Assembly (NCBI RefSeq): GCF_000518645.1
Contig: NZ_JADZ01000014.1
Span: forward strand, 124,001-188,000
Source: Curvibacter gracilis ATCC BAA-807
GTDB taxonomy: Bacteria; Pseudomonadota; Gammaproteobacteria; Burkholderiales; Burkholderiaceae_C
Length of the DNA stretch: 64,000 bases
Direction: 5' to 3'
The position numbers and the translations under genes were made by a program. The notes beneath the pieces are model-generated. The model was not told the origin of the DNA. It made no database searches and was given only the letters and a program-made list of their open reading frames with translations. Shown here piece by piece: positions 7,004-16,790 of the stretch. Every line of letters begins with the position of its first letter. The stretch's first letter is position 1.

Positions 7004-8964
7004 GTGACCAGAACCCCACCCCTGCCGACTTGGCCGCCAGCCCGAATCCCGCAGACGAACTGCGCGCCAAGCTGGCCGACCTCATTCCGGGGGCATTTTC
7101 GGAGGGCAAGCTGAACCCAGCCGCACTCAAGCGTGCGCTGGGTGAGGCCCATGTGAACGAAGGCAGCGAACGCTACGCGCTCACCTGGGCGGGCAAGGCC
7201 GACGCCTACAAAGTGCTGCAAACCCCGTCCACCGCCACGCTGCGGCCTGAGCGCGACAAGTCGGTGAACTTCGACCAGGCGCAGCATGTGTTCATTGAGG
7301 GCGAGAACCTGGAGGTGCTCAAGGTCTTGCAAAAGGCTTATTTCGGCAAGGTCAAGCTGATTTATATCGACCCGCCTTACAACACCGGGTCAGACAGTTT
7401 CATTTACCCCGACCGTTTTCAGGAAAGCAAAGAGGATTACCTCAAACGCATCAATGACCTGGCCGATGATGGCACTTTGATGCGCGAGGGTTTCTTTCGC
7501 AAGAACAGCAAGGAAAGCGGGCACTATCACAGCAATTGGTTGTCGATGATGTTGCCGCGCCTCTATATTGCACGTAACTTGTTGCGTGAGGACGGGGTGA
7601 TTTTTGTTTCTTGTGATGACAACGAGGTGCATAACCTGCGGTGTTTGATGAATGAGGTGTTTGGTGAGGAGAATTTCATCGCGCAAATGATTTGGGAGGG
7701 TGCGACAAAGAATACAGCCGATCAAATTGGCACCGATCATGAGTATGTACTAGTTTTTGCACGGTCTCAACTTAACGTACCAAAGACATGGAAGTTGTCA
7801 AAAGACGGCGTCGCCCCCGTTCTCAAGGAGGTTGCTCGGCTAAAGAAAGTGCATGGCAACAACTACGAGGCTGCTTCACAAGAGCTGGCCGCTTGGTTTC
7901 GCGCAAATAAAGCGAAACCTTCTTTCGCACTTCGCCGTTTTAGGTATGTAGATCGAATTGGTGCTTACAAAGAGGACGATCCGACTGCGCCAGGGGGGCG
8001 AAAATATGAGTTACGTGACCCACGCAACAATACAGTTATTCCATTGCGCCCCAATCGAGGTTGGGCCTTTGATCAAGACGAGTTTAATGAAATGGTCCGA
8101 GAGGGTCGGATCAGCTTCATTACTCCCACTAGTGTAATGGTGCGACGTTATTTGCATGAGACCGACTATGCAACCCCTCAAAGCGTCTTCTATCAACCCG
8201 CGCGATCTGCATCTGAACGCCTCGATAAATTTTTAGGAGGAGCATATTTTTCCTATCCGAAGGACGATGAGGTAATTCGTCAATTCGTAGAAATGGCAAC
8301 TGATGCTGCTGACGAAAATTGCATTGTTTTGGATTTTTTTGCTGGATCAGCAACAACAGCGCATGCAGTGATGGATCTGAATCATCGAGACGGCGGTAAT
8401 CGCCGTGCACTTCTTGTGCAGCTTCCGGAGCCAGTTGATTCAGATGCCATTCGGGCGGCTGGTTTTGAATCTATCGCGGACATTGCGAGAGAACGGATGC
8501 GGCGCCGAGTGGAGCAGGGTGGTACGGGATTGCATTCCACGACTACCTCTGACTCCAGCGGAATGAAATCTTTCCGCCTCGCACCTTCAAACTTCAAACA
8601 ATGGCGCGGCGATGGAATCGATACCCCCGAACAATTGGCCGAGCAAATGAAGCTGTTCACCAAGTCTGAAAAAGACGGTGCAGCGGTTGAAGACATGCTC
8701 TACGAGCTGTTGCTGAAATTTGGCCAGGAACTGACCACGCCCGTTGAAACACTTCAAGTCGCGGGCGGCCGAGTGTTCGCCATTCATGATCCCAAGATGC
8801 TCTTCGTTTTGGAGTCGTTCACTGAGGCCATGATCGTGCCGCTGGTTGCCATGAAACCCCGCGAGGTCATCGCTATCGACGGGGTGTTCGAGGACTCGGA
8901 CATGCTCAAGACCAACCTTGACCTGCAATGCCGCGACGCGGGCATTCGGTTCACCTGCTTGTGA
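7000..8964 (+). CDS. mod: Type III restriction-modification methyltransferase (Mod)
   Basis: This 654-residue beta-class adenine-N6 methyltransferase has the catalytic motif IV as DPPYNTGSD (Asp124-Tyr127) N-terminal to the AdoMet-binding motif I (LDFFAGSATTAHAV, about 445-458), the beta order seen in Mod subunits. The segment between them holds the target-recognition domain. Conserved Mod blocks are visible before it (KLIYIDPPYNTG, NWLSMMLPRLYIARNLL) and after it (LGGAYFSYPKDDEVIRQ). From roughly 7650 to 8650 the DNA is visibly more A/T-rich than the ends of the gene. Mod alone methylates one strand of an asymmetric site and is required by Res for cleavage. The start at 7000 overlaps the preceding gene. 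Confidence 0.95.
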   Translation: MSDQNPTPADLAASPNPADELRAKLADLIPGAFSEGKLNPAALKRALGEAHVNEGSERYALTWAGKADAYKVLQTPSTATLRPERDKSVNFDQAQHVFIEGENLEVLKVLQKAYFGKVKLIYIDPPYNTGSDSFIYPDRFQESKEDYLKRINDLADDGTLMREGFFRKNSKESGHYHSNWLSMMLPRLYIARNLLREDGVIFVSCDDNEVHNLRCLMNEVFGEENFIAQMIWEGATKNTADQIGTDHEYVLVFARSQLNVPKTWKLSKDGVAPVLKEVARLKKVHGNNYEAASQELAAWFRANKAKPSFALRRFRYVDRIGAYKEDDPTAPGGRKYELRDPRNNTVIPLRPNRGWAFDQDEFNEMVREGRISFITPTSVMVRRYLHETDYATPQSVFYQPARSASERLDKFLGGAYFSYPKDDEVIRQFVEMATDAADENCIVLDFFAGSATTAHAVMDLNHRDGGNRRALLVQLPEPVDSDAIRAAGFESIADIARERMRRRVEQGGTGLHSTTTSDSSGMKSFRLAPSNFKQWRGDGIDTPEQLAEQMKLFTKSEKDGAAVEDMLYELLLKFGQELTTPVETLQVAGGRVFAIHDPKMLFVLESFTEAMIVPLVAMKPREVIAIDGVFEDSDMLKTNLDLQCRDAGIRFTCL

Positions 8965-8973
8965 GGCGGCACC

Positions 8974-10056
8974 ATGTCTAGCGTTCGTTCGCTCACGGTC
9001 TCGGGGTACAAGTCCATCCGGGAACTGAAGGCGTTTCCTCTGAACGATTTGAACGTGCTCATCGGTGCCAACGGCGCAGGCAAGAGCAACTTCATTGGCT
9101 TGTTTCGGCTGCTGGGTGAAATCGTCGAAGAGCGCTTGCAGCTCTATGTGCAGACGCAAGGCGGGCCCGACGCATTGCTGCATGGTGGTCGTGGGCGAAC
9201 GGAGCGCTTGCACGTTGAGTTCTTTTTTGCGCAGAACGGCTACAAGTTCGATCTGGTGCCCACGTTTGACAACAGGCTGGTTTTCGAGAGCGAGCAAAGT
9301 TGGTTTGCTGGCAGCAAGTATCCAGGCTCCTACAGCGCACCCTTGGGTGCGGGGCACGAAGAGTCGAAGCTCAAGACGGCCACGGACAGTTTTTCGCCCT
9401 ATGTCCGTTCGTCGGTCACCAACTGGCGCGTCTATCACTTCCACGACACCAGCGAGCGGGCCAAGGTCAAGCAGAAGCAGGCGGTCAATGACAACCTGCG
9501 GCTGAAGCCGGACGCGGCCAATCTGGCCGCCTACTTGCGTTTGCTGAAAGAAAATCACGAGCCTGAATACCAGAACATCGTGAGCACCATTCGGTTGGTG
9601 GCCCCGTTTTTTGACGATTTCGTGCACCGCGAAGGCGACTCGGAAACCATTGAGCTGGAGTGGCTGCAAAAGGGCAACCCAGACACGCCGTTCAAGGCGC
9701 ACATGTTGTCTGACGGCAGTTTGCGGTTTATTTGCCTGGCCACGCTGCTGCTGCAGCCTTGGTACAAGTTGCCCGAGACAGTGCTCATTGATGAGCCAGA
9801 ACTGGGCCTGCACCCCTATGCCATCACCGTGCTGGCTGACATGTTCAAACAGGTGGCCGAGAAGCGGCAGTTGATCGTGTCCACCCAATCGGTGGAATTG
9901 CTCAACGAGCTGACGCCGGCTGATGTGATTGTGGTTGACCAGGTGGACGGCGCATCAACCTTCAAGCGTTTCACCCAGGACGAGCTTTCGGGTTGGTTGG
10001 AGCAGTACGCCATGGGCGAGCTGTGGAAGCGCAATGTGTTGGGCGGAAGGCCGTGA
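8974..10056 (+). CDS. AAA ATPase (OLD/RecF-like) embedded in the R-M operon
   Basis: This 360-residue SMC/OLD-like ATPase has Walker A GANGAGKSN at 31-39 after the typical start LTVSGYKSIRELKAF. The signature region is LSDGSLRFICLATLL (about 245-260), Walker B VLIDEPELGLHP is at about 270-281, and STQSVELLNEL near 305 is the switch-histidine region with glutamine in place of His. It has no TOPRIM domain of its own, but the next gene supplies a TOPRIM-like protein, as in split OLD/Gabija/PARIS-type systems. It lies 9 bp behind mod and abuts the next gene with no gap. It is not a standard part of type III systems. Confidence 0.9.
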   Translation: MSSVRSLTVSGYKSIRELKAFPLNDLNVLIGANGAGKSNFIGLFRLLGEIVEERLQLYVQTQGGPDALLHGGRGRTERLHVEFFFAQNGYKFDLVPTFDNRLVFESEQSWFAGSKYPGSYSAPLGAGHEESKLKTATDSFSPYVRSSVTNWRVYHFHDTSERAKVKQKQAVNDNLRLKPDAANLAAYLRLLKENHEPEYQNIVSTIRLVAPFFDDFVHREGDSETIELEWLQKGNPDTPFKAHMLSDGSLRFICLATLLLQPWYKLPETVLIDEPELGLHPYAITVLADMFKQVAEKRQLIVSTQSVELLNELTPADVIVVDQVDGASTFKRFTQDELSGWLEQYAMGELWKRNVLGGRP

Positions 10057-10740
10057 ATGGTGGAAGTCATTGTTTTCGCCGAAGGCCCGACCGAAGAGCA
10101 GTTCATCAAACGGGTGGTGGCGCCTGCGCTGCGGCCCCTGCAAGTGTTCTTGAAGCCGCAGATGCTCAAGACCTCGCAAGAGGCGCGGGGAGGCGCCATC
10201 AACTTTGACCGCCTGAAGTTCAACGCCCGCAACACGTTGCGCCAACATCCTGCCGCCGTGCTCACCACGCTTCTGGACTTGTATGGGCTGGACACCTCGT
10301 TTCCCGGCTTTGAGCAAGCCAAGAGCAAGCCCGATCTGTCAAGCCGGGTGACGCACCTCAACGCGGCACTTCACCGTGAACTGGTGGCCTATGTGGGTTG
10401 CAGGCCGGAGCGCTTCATTGCGCACATCCAGCCCTACGAGTTCGAGGGGCTGCTGTTTTCTGACACACAGGCCCTGTCTCAGACTGAGCCGGGTTGGCAA
10501 ACGGGGGGCGTCCAATTGGCAGCCGTGCGGGCCGCATTTGAAACGCCAGAACACATCAACAACAGCATTGAGACCAAGCCGTCAAGGCGACTGGAGCAGT
10601 TGCTACAACCTGGCTACAAGAAAACCCGGCACGGCCCGTTGGCCGCAGAGCGAGTCACGCTGGCCGCCATGGAGCGGGAGTGCCCGCACTTTCGCCTGTG
10701 GGTGGCGGCGCTGCGCAACTCGGGAGGAAATCACCCGTGA
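10057..10740 (+). CDS. DUF4276 (TOPRIM/RloB-like) protein, partner of the AAA ATPase
   Basis: This 227-residue protein begins VEVIVFAEGPTEEQFIKRVVAPAL, the glutamate-containing start (Glu9) of a TOPRIM-like fold seen in DUF4276 and RloB. Further family blocks are TTLLDLYGLDTSFPGF, with acidic residues that could form the metal site, and HIQPYEFEGLLFSD. DUF4276 proteins are typically encoded next to an AAA ATPase, as here (start codon immediately after the ATPase stop). By analogy with OLD-family nucleases it may cleave nucleic acid when the ATPase is triggered; that is inference. Its stop overlaps the GTG start of res. Confidence 0.85.
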   Translation: MVEVIVFAEGPTEEQFIKRVVAPALRPLQVFLKPQMLKTSQEARGGAINFDRLKFNARNTLRQHPAAVLTTLLDLYGLDTSFPGFEQAKSKPDLSSRVTHLNAALHRELVAYVGCRPERFIAHIQPYEFEGLLFSDTQALSQTEPGWQTGGVQLAAVRAAFETPEHINNSIETKPSRRLEQLLQPGYKKTRHGPLAAERVTLAAMERECPHFRLWVAALRNSGGNHP

Positions 10741-13517
10741 AATTGCAATTTGACGCCAATCAGGATTACCAACTGGAGGCGATTCGTGCCGTGGTGGCTT
10801 TGTTCGAAGGCCAACCAGACGCCTCGCAAGCCGCTGTCACGCGCGAGGACGAGCTGTCCAGCCTGGCGTTGAGTGAAACCGGCATTGCCAACCACAGAGT
10901 GATTGGCGATAAGCAGTGGCTGGCCAACCTCAACGCCGTGCAGAAGACCCACGGGCTTGAGCCATCGGGTGCATTGGCGACCATGACGCTCGACAACGGG
11001 GGGCCCGTGGGAAGCTTCCCCAATTTCACGGTGGAGATGGAGACTGGCACGGGCAAGACCTATGTGTACCTGCGCACGGTGCATGAGCTGGCCAAGACGT
11101 ATGGCTTTAAAAAGTTCGTGATCGTGGTGCCGTCTGTGGCGATCCGCGAGGGTGTGTTGTCCAGTCTCAACATCACCCGCGAACACTTCCAGACGCTGTA
11201 CGGCTATGAGCGCATGGAGTTCATGGTGTACGACTCGGGCAAGGTGAACCAGCTTCGCAACTTTGCCCTGTCTGACGCGATTCAAATTTTGGTCATCAAC
11301 ATCGACGCCTTCGCCAAGGATTCGACCGACACCAGCGACGACGCCGCAAGCGGCAAGGCCAAGAAGAAGACTAAGGGCAACGTCATCAACCAGATGCGCG
11401 AGACGGGCGTGAAGCCCATTGAGTTCATTCAGGCTGCGCACCCTTTGGTGATCGTGGACGAGCCGCAGAACCTGGAAACCGACATTCGCAAGCAGGCCCT
11501 GGCGCGCCTGAACCCGCTTTGCACGCTGCGCTATTCGGCCACGCACCGCAACGCCTACAACCTGATCTATTCACTGGACCCCGTGCGCGCCTACGAATTG
11601 GGGTTGGTCAAGCAGATCGGGGTGGATTCGGTCATCGAGCTGAAGGACGCCAATCAGGCGTTCATTGAGGTCGAGGGCTTCAAGACGGGTAAGCGCAGCG
11701 TGTCGGCCAAAATTTCGATCTGGGTCAACCAAGCGCAAGGGCCGGCCAAGAAGTCGGTGACCGTGAAAAACGGAGACGACCTCTACACGCTTTCCAACCA
11801 GCGAGAGATTTACCGCAACGGGTTTATCGTCAACGAGATTGATGCGGGCGAGGGCTTTGTGACCTTTGCCAACGATGTGCGCGTGGCCCTGGGTCGTCCG
11901 CATGGCGCGCTGACCGATGCCATCCTGCGTTTGCAGATTGAGGCGACGGTGCGCCGTCATTTTGAGAAGGCAAAGAAACTGCACCCCATGGGAATCAAGG
12001 TGTTGTCGGTCTTCTTCATTGACCGCGTGTCGAACTACCGGGTGTATGGCGAGGATGGCGCAACAGCCAAAGGCAAATTCGCGACATGGTTTGAGGAAAT
12101 CTATGCGCAGTACCAGGCCAAGGATGAGTTCTCGGGCCTTTTCAGTGCTGAGGCCTCGACGGTACACAACGGCTACTTCTCGCAAGACAAGCGGGCCGTA
12201 TCGCCGTTCGAGACCCTGACCGGCAAGACCAACGCCGATGCTGAAGCGAGTGCGTTTGAGTTGATCATGCGTGACAAGGAGCGCTTGCTGGGTCTCGAAG
12301 AACCGCTGGCCTTCATCTTCAGCCACTCCGCGCTGCGCGAGGGTTGGGACAACCCCAACGTGTTCCAGATTTGCACGCTGGCCGAGTCCAGCTCTGAAAT
12401 TAAAAAGCGGCAGGAAATCGGGCGTGGCCTTCGCCTGGCAGTGAACCAGGAGGGCGAGCGCGTGCGCGACCCTGCCATCAATCGGTTGACCGTGATCGCC
12501 AACGAAAGCTATGAGGACTTTGCCAACCAGTTGCAGACCGAGATGGTTGAGGCGGGCGTGAGATTCAAGCGCGAGATGATCAAGAACGAGCGCGACAAGG
12601 TGACCGTGCGCCTGCGCAAGGGGTTTGATACCGATCCGCAGTTTCTTGCGCTATGGGAGCAGATTCACACTCGTACCCGCTACAGCGTGACCTATAAAAC
12701 CGAAGAGCTGGTTGCCAAGGCTGCCAGCCGCATTCAGGCCAAGATGCCTGTCATCGAGCGGCCCAAGGTCGCGCTGACACGCGCAGACATTGCCATCGGC
12801 TCGGGCGGCGTGGTGGGCAAGCAAACCGGGTATCGTACCCAGACGGTAGAAGCCAAATATGTGATGCCTGACTTTGTCGGGCAAGTGCAGGCCAAGACGG
12901 GACTGGCGAAATCCACGGTGGCGAACATCCTGCTTGAAACAGGCCGCTTGGGAGACGCGGTGAACAACCCGCAGGTGTTCATCGATCACGTCTCAGAGAT
13001 CACCAACGCGGTCAAGCGCGAATTTTTGGTCTACGGTGATGGCTCCGATGAAAGCGGCGTGAAGTATGTCAAGCTGGACGATTCGGTCTACGAGATGCGT
13101 CGCTTCGAGCGAGACGACCTGATGGAGGTTTTCGAGTCGAATGCGCGCGCAGTGGAGAAGCAAGAGAAGACGCTGTTCTCCCATATCGTCATCGACTCGA
13201 ACTCGGGGCCAGAGCGTGCCTTCGCACAGGCCTGCGAGGACAACGATGATGTGCTGTTCTACATCAAGCTTCCGAGCTGGTTCCGGATTGAAACGCCCGT
13301 GGGTTCGTACAACCCCGACTGGGCTTTGGCGTACCGCAATGACAAAACCTTGTATTTCGTGGCAGAGACCAAAAAGACAGGGGCCGGGGACCATGTTCAG
13401 CTTGACCTGTTGAGGCCGATTGAAGACTTGCGCATTGAGTGCGGAAGACGCCACTTCAAGAATTTTGAACAGGTGCAGTTCAAGGTGCTGACGACGCTCA
13501 CCGACTTGCTTGTTTGA
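10737..13517 (+). CDS. res: Type III restriction endonuclease subunit (Res)
   Basis: This 926-residue superfamily 2 translocase-nuclease starts at GTG 10737 (VKLQFDANQDYQLEAI), which follows GGGAGGAAA and overlaps the previous stop. Walker A METGTGKTYVY is at about 101-111, the DEAD-box equivalent is VIVDEPQNLE near 240, and the late helicase motifs are ALREGWDNPNVFQI and SSEIKKRQEIGRGLRL. The C-terminal PD-(D/E)xK nuclease is visible as YNPDWALAYRND (about 857-868) and YFVAETKK. All catalytic signatures are present, so the system looks intact. Res with Mod makes ATP-dependent cuts 25-27 bp from pairs of head-to-head unmethylated sites. Confidence 0.95.
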   Translation: MKLQFDANQDYQLEAIRAVVALFEGQPDASQAAVTREDELSSLALSETGIANHRVIGDKQWLANLNAVQKTHGLEPSGALATMTLDNGGPVGSFPNFTVEMETGTGKTYVYLRTVHELAKTYGFKKFVIVVPSVAIREGVLSSLNITREHFQTLYGYERMEFMVYDSGKVNQLRNFALSDAIQILVINIDAFAKDSTDTSDDAASGKAKKKTKGNVINQMRETGVKPIEFIQAAHPLVIVDEPQNLETDIRKQALARLNPLCTLRYSATHRNAYNLIYSLDPVRAYELGLVKQIGVDSVIELKDANQAFIEVEGFKTGKRSVSAKISIWVNQAQGPAKKSVTVKNGDDLYTLSNQREIYRNGFIVNEIDAGEGFVTFANDVRVALGRPHGALTDAILRLQIEATVRRHFEKAKKLHPMGIKVLSVFFIDRVSNYRVYGEDGATAKGKFATWFEEIYAQYQAKDEFSGLFSAEASTVHNGYFSQDKRAVSPFETLTGKTNADAEASAFELIMRDKERLLGLEEPLAFIFSHSALREGWDNPNVFQICTLAESSSEIKKRQEIGRGLRLAVNQEGERVRDPAINRLTVIANESYEDFANQLQTEMVEAGVRFKREMIKNERDKVTVRLRKGFDTDPQFLALWEQIHTRTRYSVTYKTEELVAKAASRIQAKMPVIERPKVALTRADIAIGSGGVVGKQTGYRTQTVEAKYVMPDFVGQVQAKTGLAKSTVANILLETGRLGDAVNNPQVFIDHVSEITNAVKREFLVYGDGSDESGVKYVKLDDSVYEMRRFERDDLMEVFESNARAVEKQEKTLFSHIVIDSNSGPERAFAQACEDNDDVLFYIKLPSWFRIETPVGSYNPDWALAYRNDKTLYFVAETKKTGAGDHVQLDLLRPIEDLRIECGRRHFKNFEQVQFKVLTTLTDLLV

Positions 13518-13944
13518 GTGTGGGTTTTCAGGGGGATGTCCAGGTGAACTGAAGTTTTCGGCCTCTGACTGCGAACATTCGACCTTGAACATAGCCGCAA
13601 GCGGGCGATCTTGTTCACCGCAATTCGACACCAAGCGTCGTAAGTGCTTGATCTGTATAGGGGTGGCCTTTCTGGTTGGCACTACAACAGGGTCAATCGA
13701 GCGTCGATGGTTGGTTTGTTGATCTTGAGAGCGGCCTGGGCTTGGGCCTGGCGAGCTTGCAGGGTGGAGCCGCCACGCGCCTCCGGATATTTCCCTGTTG
13801 CGTGTGAGCACTCGCGAGAGGACTTTGGGTGCCAGTCAAAAAACTTCGGCGGTAGATCGAATTGGAACGTGGTAGAACCGCGAATGCGGGACGCTCAGGT
13901 GGCGCTTCAATCTCCAAGCTCATGGCTGCCCCGCCACCCCAATC
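13518..13944. other. 427-bp gap without a recognisable gene
   Basis: Short open frames in this stretch have no family resemblance and no ribosome-binding site. Base composition is lower in GC than the flanks. I searched by eye for a copy of the 3' end of tRNA-Ser (a right attachment site for the R-M block) and did not find one. Confidence 0.6.
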
Positions 13945-14763
13945 ATGTCCACTGAGACCTCTCCCCACCACGGACAGAACCGATCTTTCCCGGCAACGTT
14001 CGTCCCCTTGAGTGGCAGTGCTCGAGATTGCCAGGACTGTGGTCGTGGCGAGGGCGTGGGGTTTGCTTTCGATTATGCGTATCAGCCCATCGTCGATCTG
14101 GCACGCAAGGCCGTGTTCGCGCACGAAGCCTTGGTGCGAGGCCCGAATGGTGAAAGTGCTGCCAGCGTTCTGGCGAAGGTCAATGATGTGAACCGGTACC
14201 GCTTTGACCAGGCCTGCCGCGTGAAGGCCATCAAGGGGGCCAAAGAGCTTGGAATCCAAGAGCCGATATCGATCAACTTTCTACCCAACGCCATCTACAA
14301 GCCCGAGGTCTGCATCCGCACGACGCTGGAGGCGGCCCGGGTTCATGGTTTTCCGCTGGACCACATCATCTTCGAGGTGACCGAGGGCGAACGGATCGAG
14401 GACGGCCCCTGGTTCGCGAGCATTCTTCGCGAGTACAAACGCTGTGGCTTCAAGACGGCCATCGATGACTTTGGTGCGGGCTATGCCGGGCTCAAGCTGC
14501 TGGCAGACTTCCAGCCGGATCTGGTCAAGATCGACATGGACCTGATCCGCGGCGTCGACGGCAATCCCGCCCGGCAGGCGATTGTTCGCAGCCTGGTCAG
14601 CCTGTGCCGGGAGATGTCCATCACCCTCATTGCAGAGGGTGTTGAAACACCCTCTGAGCGAGACTTCCTGTTTGACCAGGGCATTGAGCTGATGCAGGGT
14701 TATCTGTTTGCCCGGCCTGCCTTTCGAGCCATCGCGGCGGTCGATCCTGGCACTTACCGTTGA
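13945..14763 (+). CDS. EAL-domain cyclic-di-GMP phosphodiesterase
   Basis: This 272-residue protein is almost entirely an EAL domain, which hydrolyses c-di-GMP to pGpG. All catalytic elements are present: E61-A-L, Asn111 (SINFLPN), Glu144 (FEVTE), DDFGAG at 174-179, Lys195 (VKID), Glu231 (AEGVET) and Gln251 (QGYLFARP). There is no GGDEF, PAS or membrane segment. A short N-terminal extension carries Cys29 and Cys32 (DCQDCGRGEG), a pair typical of a soluble EAL subfamily and a possible metal or redox site. The ATG at 13945 has no obvious ribosome-binding site, so the true start may lie slightly further in. Confidence 0.93.
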   Translation: MSTETSPHHGQNRSFPATFVPLSGSARDCQDCGRGEGVGFAFDYAYQPIVDLARKAVFAHEALVRGPNGESAASVLAKVNDVNRYRFDQACRVKAIKGAKELGIQEPISINFLPNAIYKPEVCIRTTLEAARVHGFPLDHIIFEVTEGERIEDGPWFASILREYKRCGFKTAIDDFGAGYAGLKLLADFQPDLVKIDMDLIRGVDGNPARQAIVRSLVSLCREMSITLIAEGVETPSERDFLFDQGIELMQGYLFARPAFRAIAAVDPGTYR

Positions 14764-14811
14764 GGGCGGGCAGAGAAAGCTCAGGCAGAACCCCGCAAAG
14801 GAGAACGTACC

Positions 14812-15399
<588 letters not shown>

Positions 15400-15537
15400 C
15401 ACCGGCTTCGTTGCAAGACCACGGGCAGGGTGCCTCATGTCACCCGGAACGTGTTGAAGGGGGACGTGCTGGGTCGACGAGCTGAGGCAGGCCCTTCAGC
15501 CTTGACGCCGCCGGTCCGGTCGAACATCGGCTGGGCT

Positions 15538-16788
15538 TCAAAGCCGCCACAGCAGGCCGGCGGTCCAGCGGCTGAGGCGGCGGTACTGACCCCAGAAGGT
15601 GTCCGGCTGCCCGGCGATGGCCACGGCGCCCAGGGTCAGTTCGAGCTGCACGCTGAGGCGTCGCTGTGCCTCCAGCCGGATGAAGCGCTGGCGCTCCCCG
15701 GGCTTCCAGCTGCCCTCCAGGCTCAGTCGCCAGGCCTCGGGGTCGTCGGTCTGTTGCTGCACGCGGGCCAGCAGTTGGTGGTTGAACAGGCGCCTGAAGT
15801 CCCACCAGCCTTCGGGGGCCTCGCGTGACCGGTACACGGCGTATTCACCCTGCCACTGCAGGACCAGGCGCAGCGCATCGTCTCCGGGGCCGTTCAGGGT
15901 CTGTTCGATGCCCGCCACCCATTGGCTGAAGCTGTCGCTGCGCCGGGCATGGTGCAGGCCCCATTCCAGGCGCAGCAGCGATTGCGTGCCCAGCTCGCGG
16001 AGATGGCCCAGTGCCAGGGCGTTCAGGCGATCCTGCAGCGGCTGCAGGGCGGGCAGTCCGGTGTCGGTCTGCGCCCACACCGCGGTGGGCGCATGGCTGT
16101 GGCCGTGGTAGAGCACCACGCTGGTGTCGCCGCCCAGCGCCTGGCCCGACCAACGCAAACCCAGCTGGGCCTGCGAGGGGTGTTGCACCGGCAGCAGATT
16201 GAGGCCCGCAGGCAGCGAGGGCGCCCACACGCCGTCGGGCAGCCGGGACGCCGTGGCGCCGGGGCTGAGCACCAGCTCCAGCTGTTGACCGGCCTGTGCA
16301 TGGCGCAGGCTCAGGGAGGGCAGCGCGAGCTTGCGCGAACGGGTCGGATCGCGCCAATCGCGGGGGTTCAGCAGGTCGCTGGGTGAGACGGTGTCGGTCA
16401 CGCTCCAGTCGTGGATCTGGCGGCCCACGGTCCATTGCCAGGGGCCTTGCCGATGCCGGTAGAACGCCTGCCCCAGTCGGACCTCTTCCACGCCACGGGC
16501 ACGCCAAAGCCCGTCCAGCTCCAGATGCCATTGCTGCTCGTCGGCCTGCTTCCAGCTCAGTTGCTGTTGCCAGCGGGTCTCGGCCTCATCGCTGGCACGG
16601 CCTTGCCAGGCCAGCCCCAGGCGGGTTTCACTGCGGGCATCGCTGGACCATTGCCACGGGCCGGTATCGGCATCGGCACCGGCGGCTGCCGCCGCCTCGG
16701 GCGCCCAGGCCCACACCCAGGCCCACATACAGGCCCACACCCAGGTATTCAGGCGCCAGGCCCCCCAGGTTTGTCGACGCGGGTTCAT
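15538..16788 (-). CDS. Outer-membrane beta-barrel protein of the RND operon
   Basis: This protein of about 416 residues has an N-terminal signal peptide (hydrophobic Trp/Ala-rich stretch ending near AAAAA) followed by many short amphipathic strands rich in Trp, Gln, Arg and Leu and ending in LLWRL, consistent with a transmembrane barrel. The block GRQIHDWSVTDTVSPSDLLNPRDWRDP resembles DUF1302-like barrel proteins encoded next to RND exporters. I use the ATG at 16788; a TTG at 16794 would overlap the LolA-like stop. It would be the outer-membrane part of an export path formed with the three upstream genes. The function is inferred from context. Confidence 0.75.
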   Translation of the reverse strand: MNPRRQTWGAWRLNTWVWACMWAWVWAWAPEAAAAAGADADTGPWQWSSDARSETRLGLAWQGRASDEAETRWQQQLSWKQADEQQWHLELDGLWRARGVEEVRLGQAFYRHRQGPWQWTVGRQIHDWSVTDTVSPSDLLNPRDWRDPTRSRKLALPSLSLRHAQAGQQLELVLSPGATASRLPDGVWAPSLPAGLNLLPVQHPSQAQLGLRWSGQALGGDTSVVLYHGHSHAPTAVWAQTDTGLPALQPLQDRLNALALGHLRELGTQSLLRLEWGLHHARRSDSFSQWVAGIEQTLNGPGDDALRLVLQWQGEYAVYRSREAPEGWWDFRRLFNHQLLARVQQQTDDPEAWRLSLEGSWKPGERQRFIRLEAQRRLSVQLELTLGAVAIAGQPDTFWGQYRRLSRWTAGLLWRL

Positions 16789-16790
16789 GT

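Noticed and set aside
7000-13517. Reading the R-M locus as a BREX, DISARM or type I system
   Set aside because: The helicase-nuclease and the beta-class methyltransferase are a clear Res/Mod pair, and no pglX, pglZ, drm or specificity-subunit gene is present.
13518-13944. Right attachment site matching the 3' end of tRNA-Ser
   Set aside because: No copy of the CGAGGGTTCGAATCCCTC segment is visible in the gap, so an attachment site cannot be claimed.
13644-13955. 103-codon frame in the gap behind res
   Set aside because: No ribosome-binding site, odd composition and no recognisable domain.
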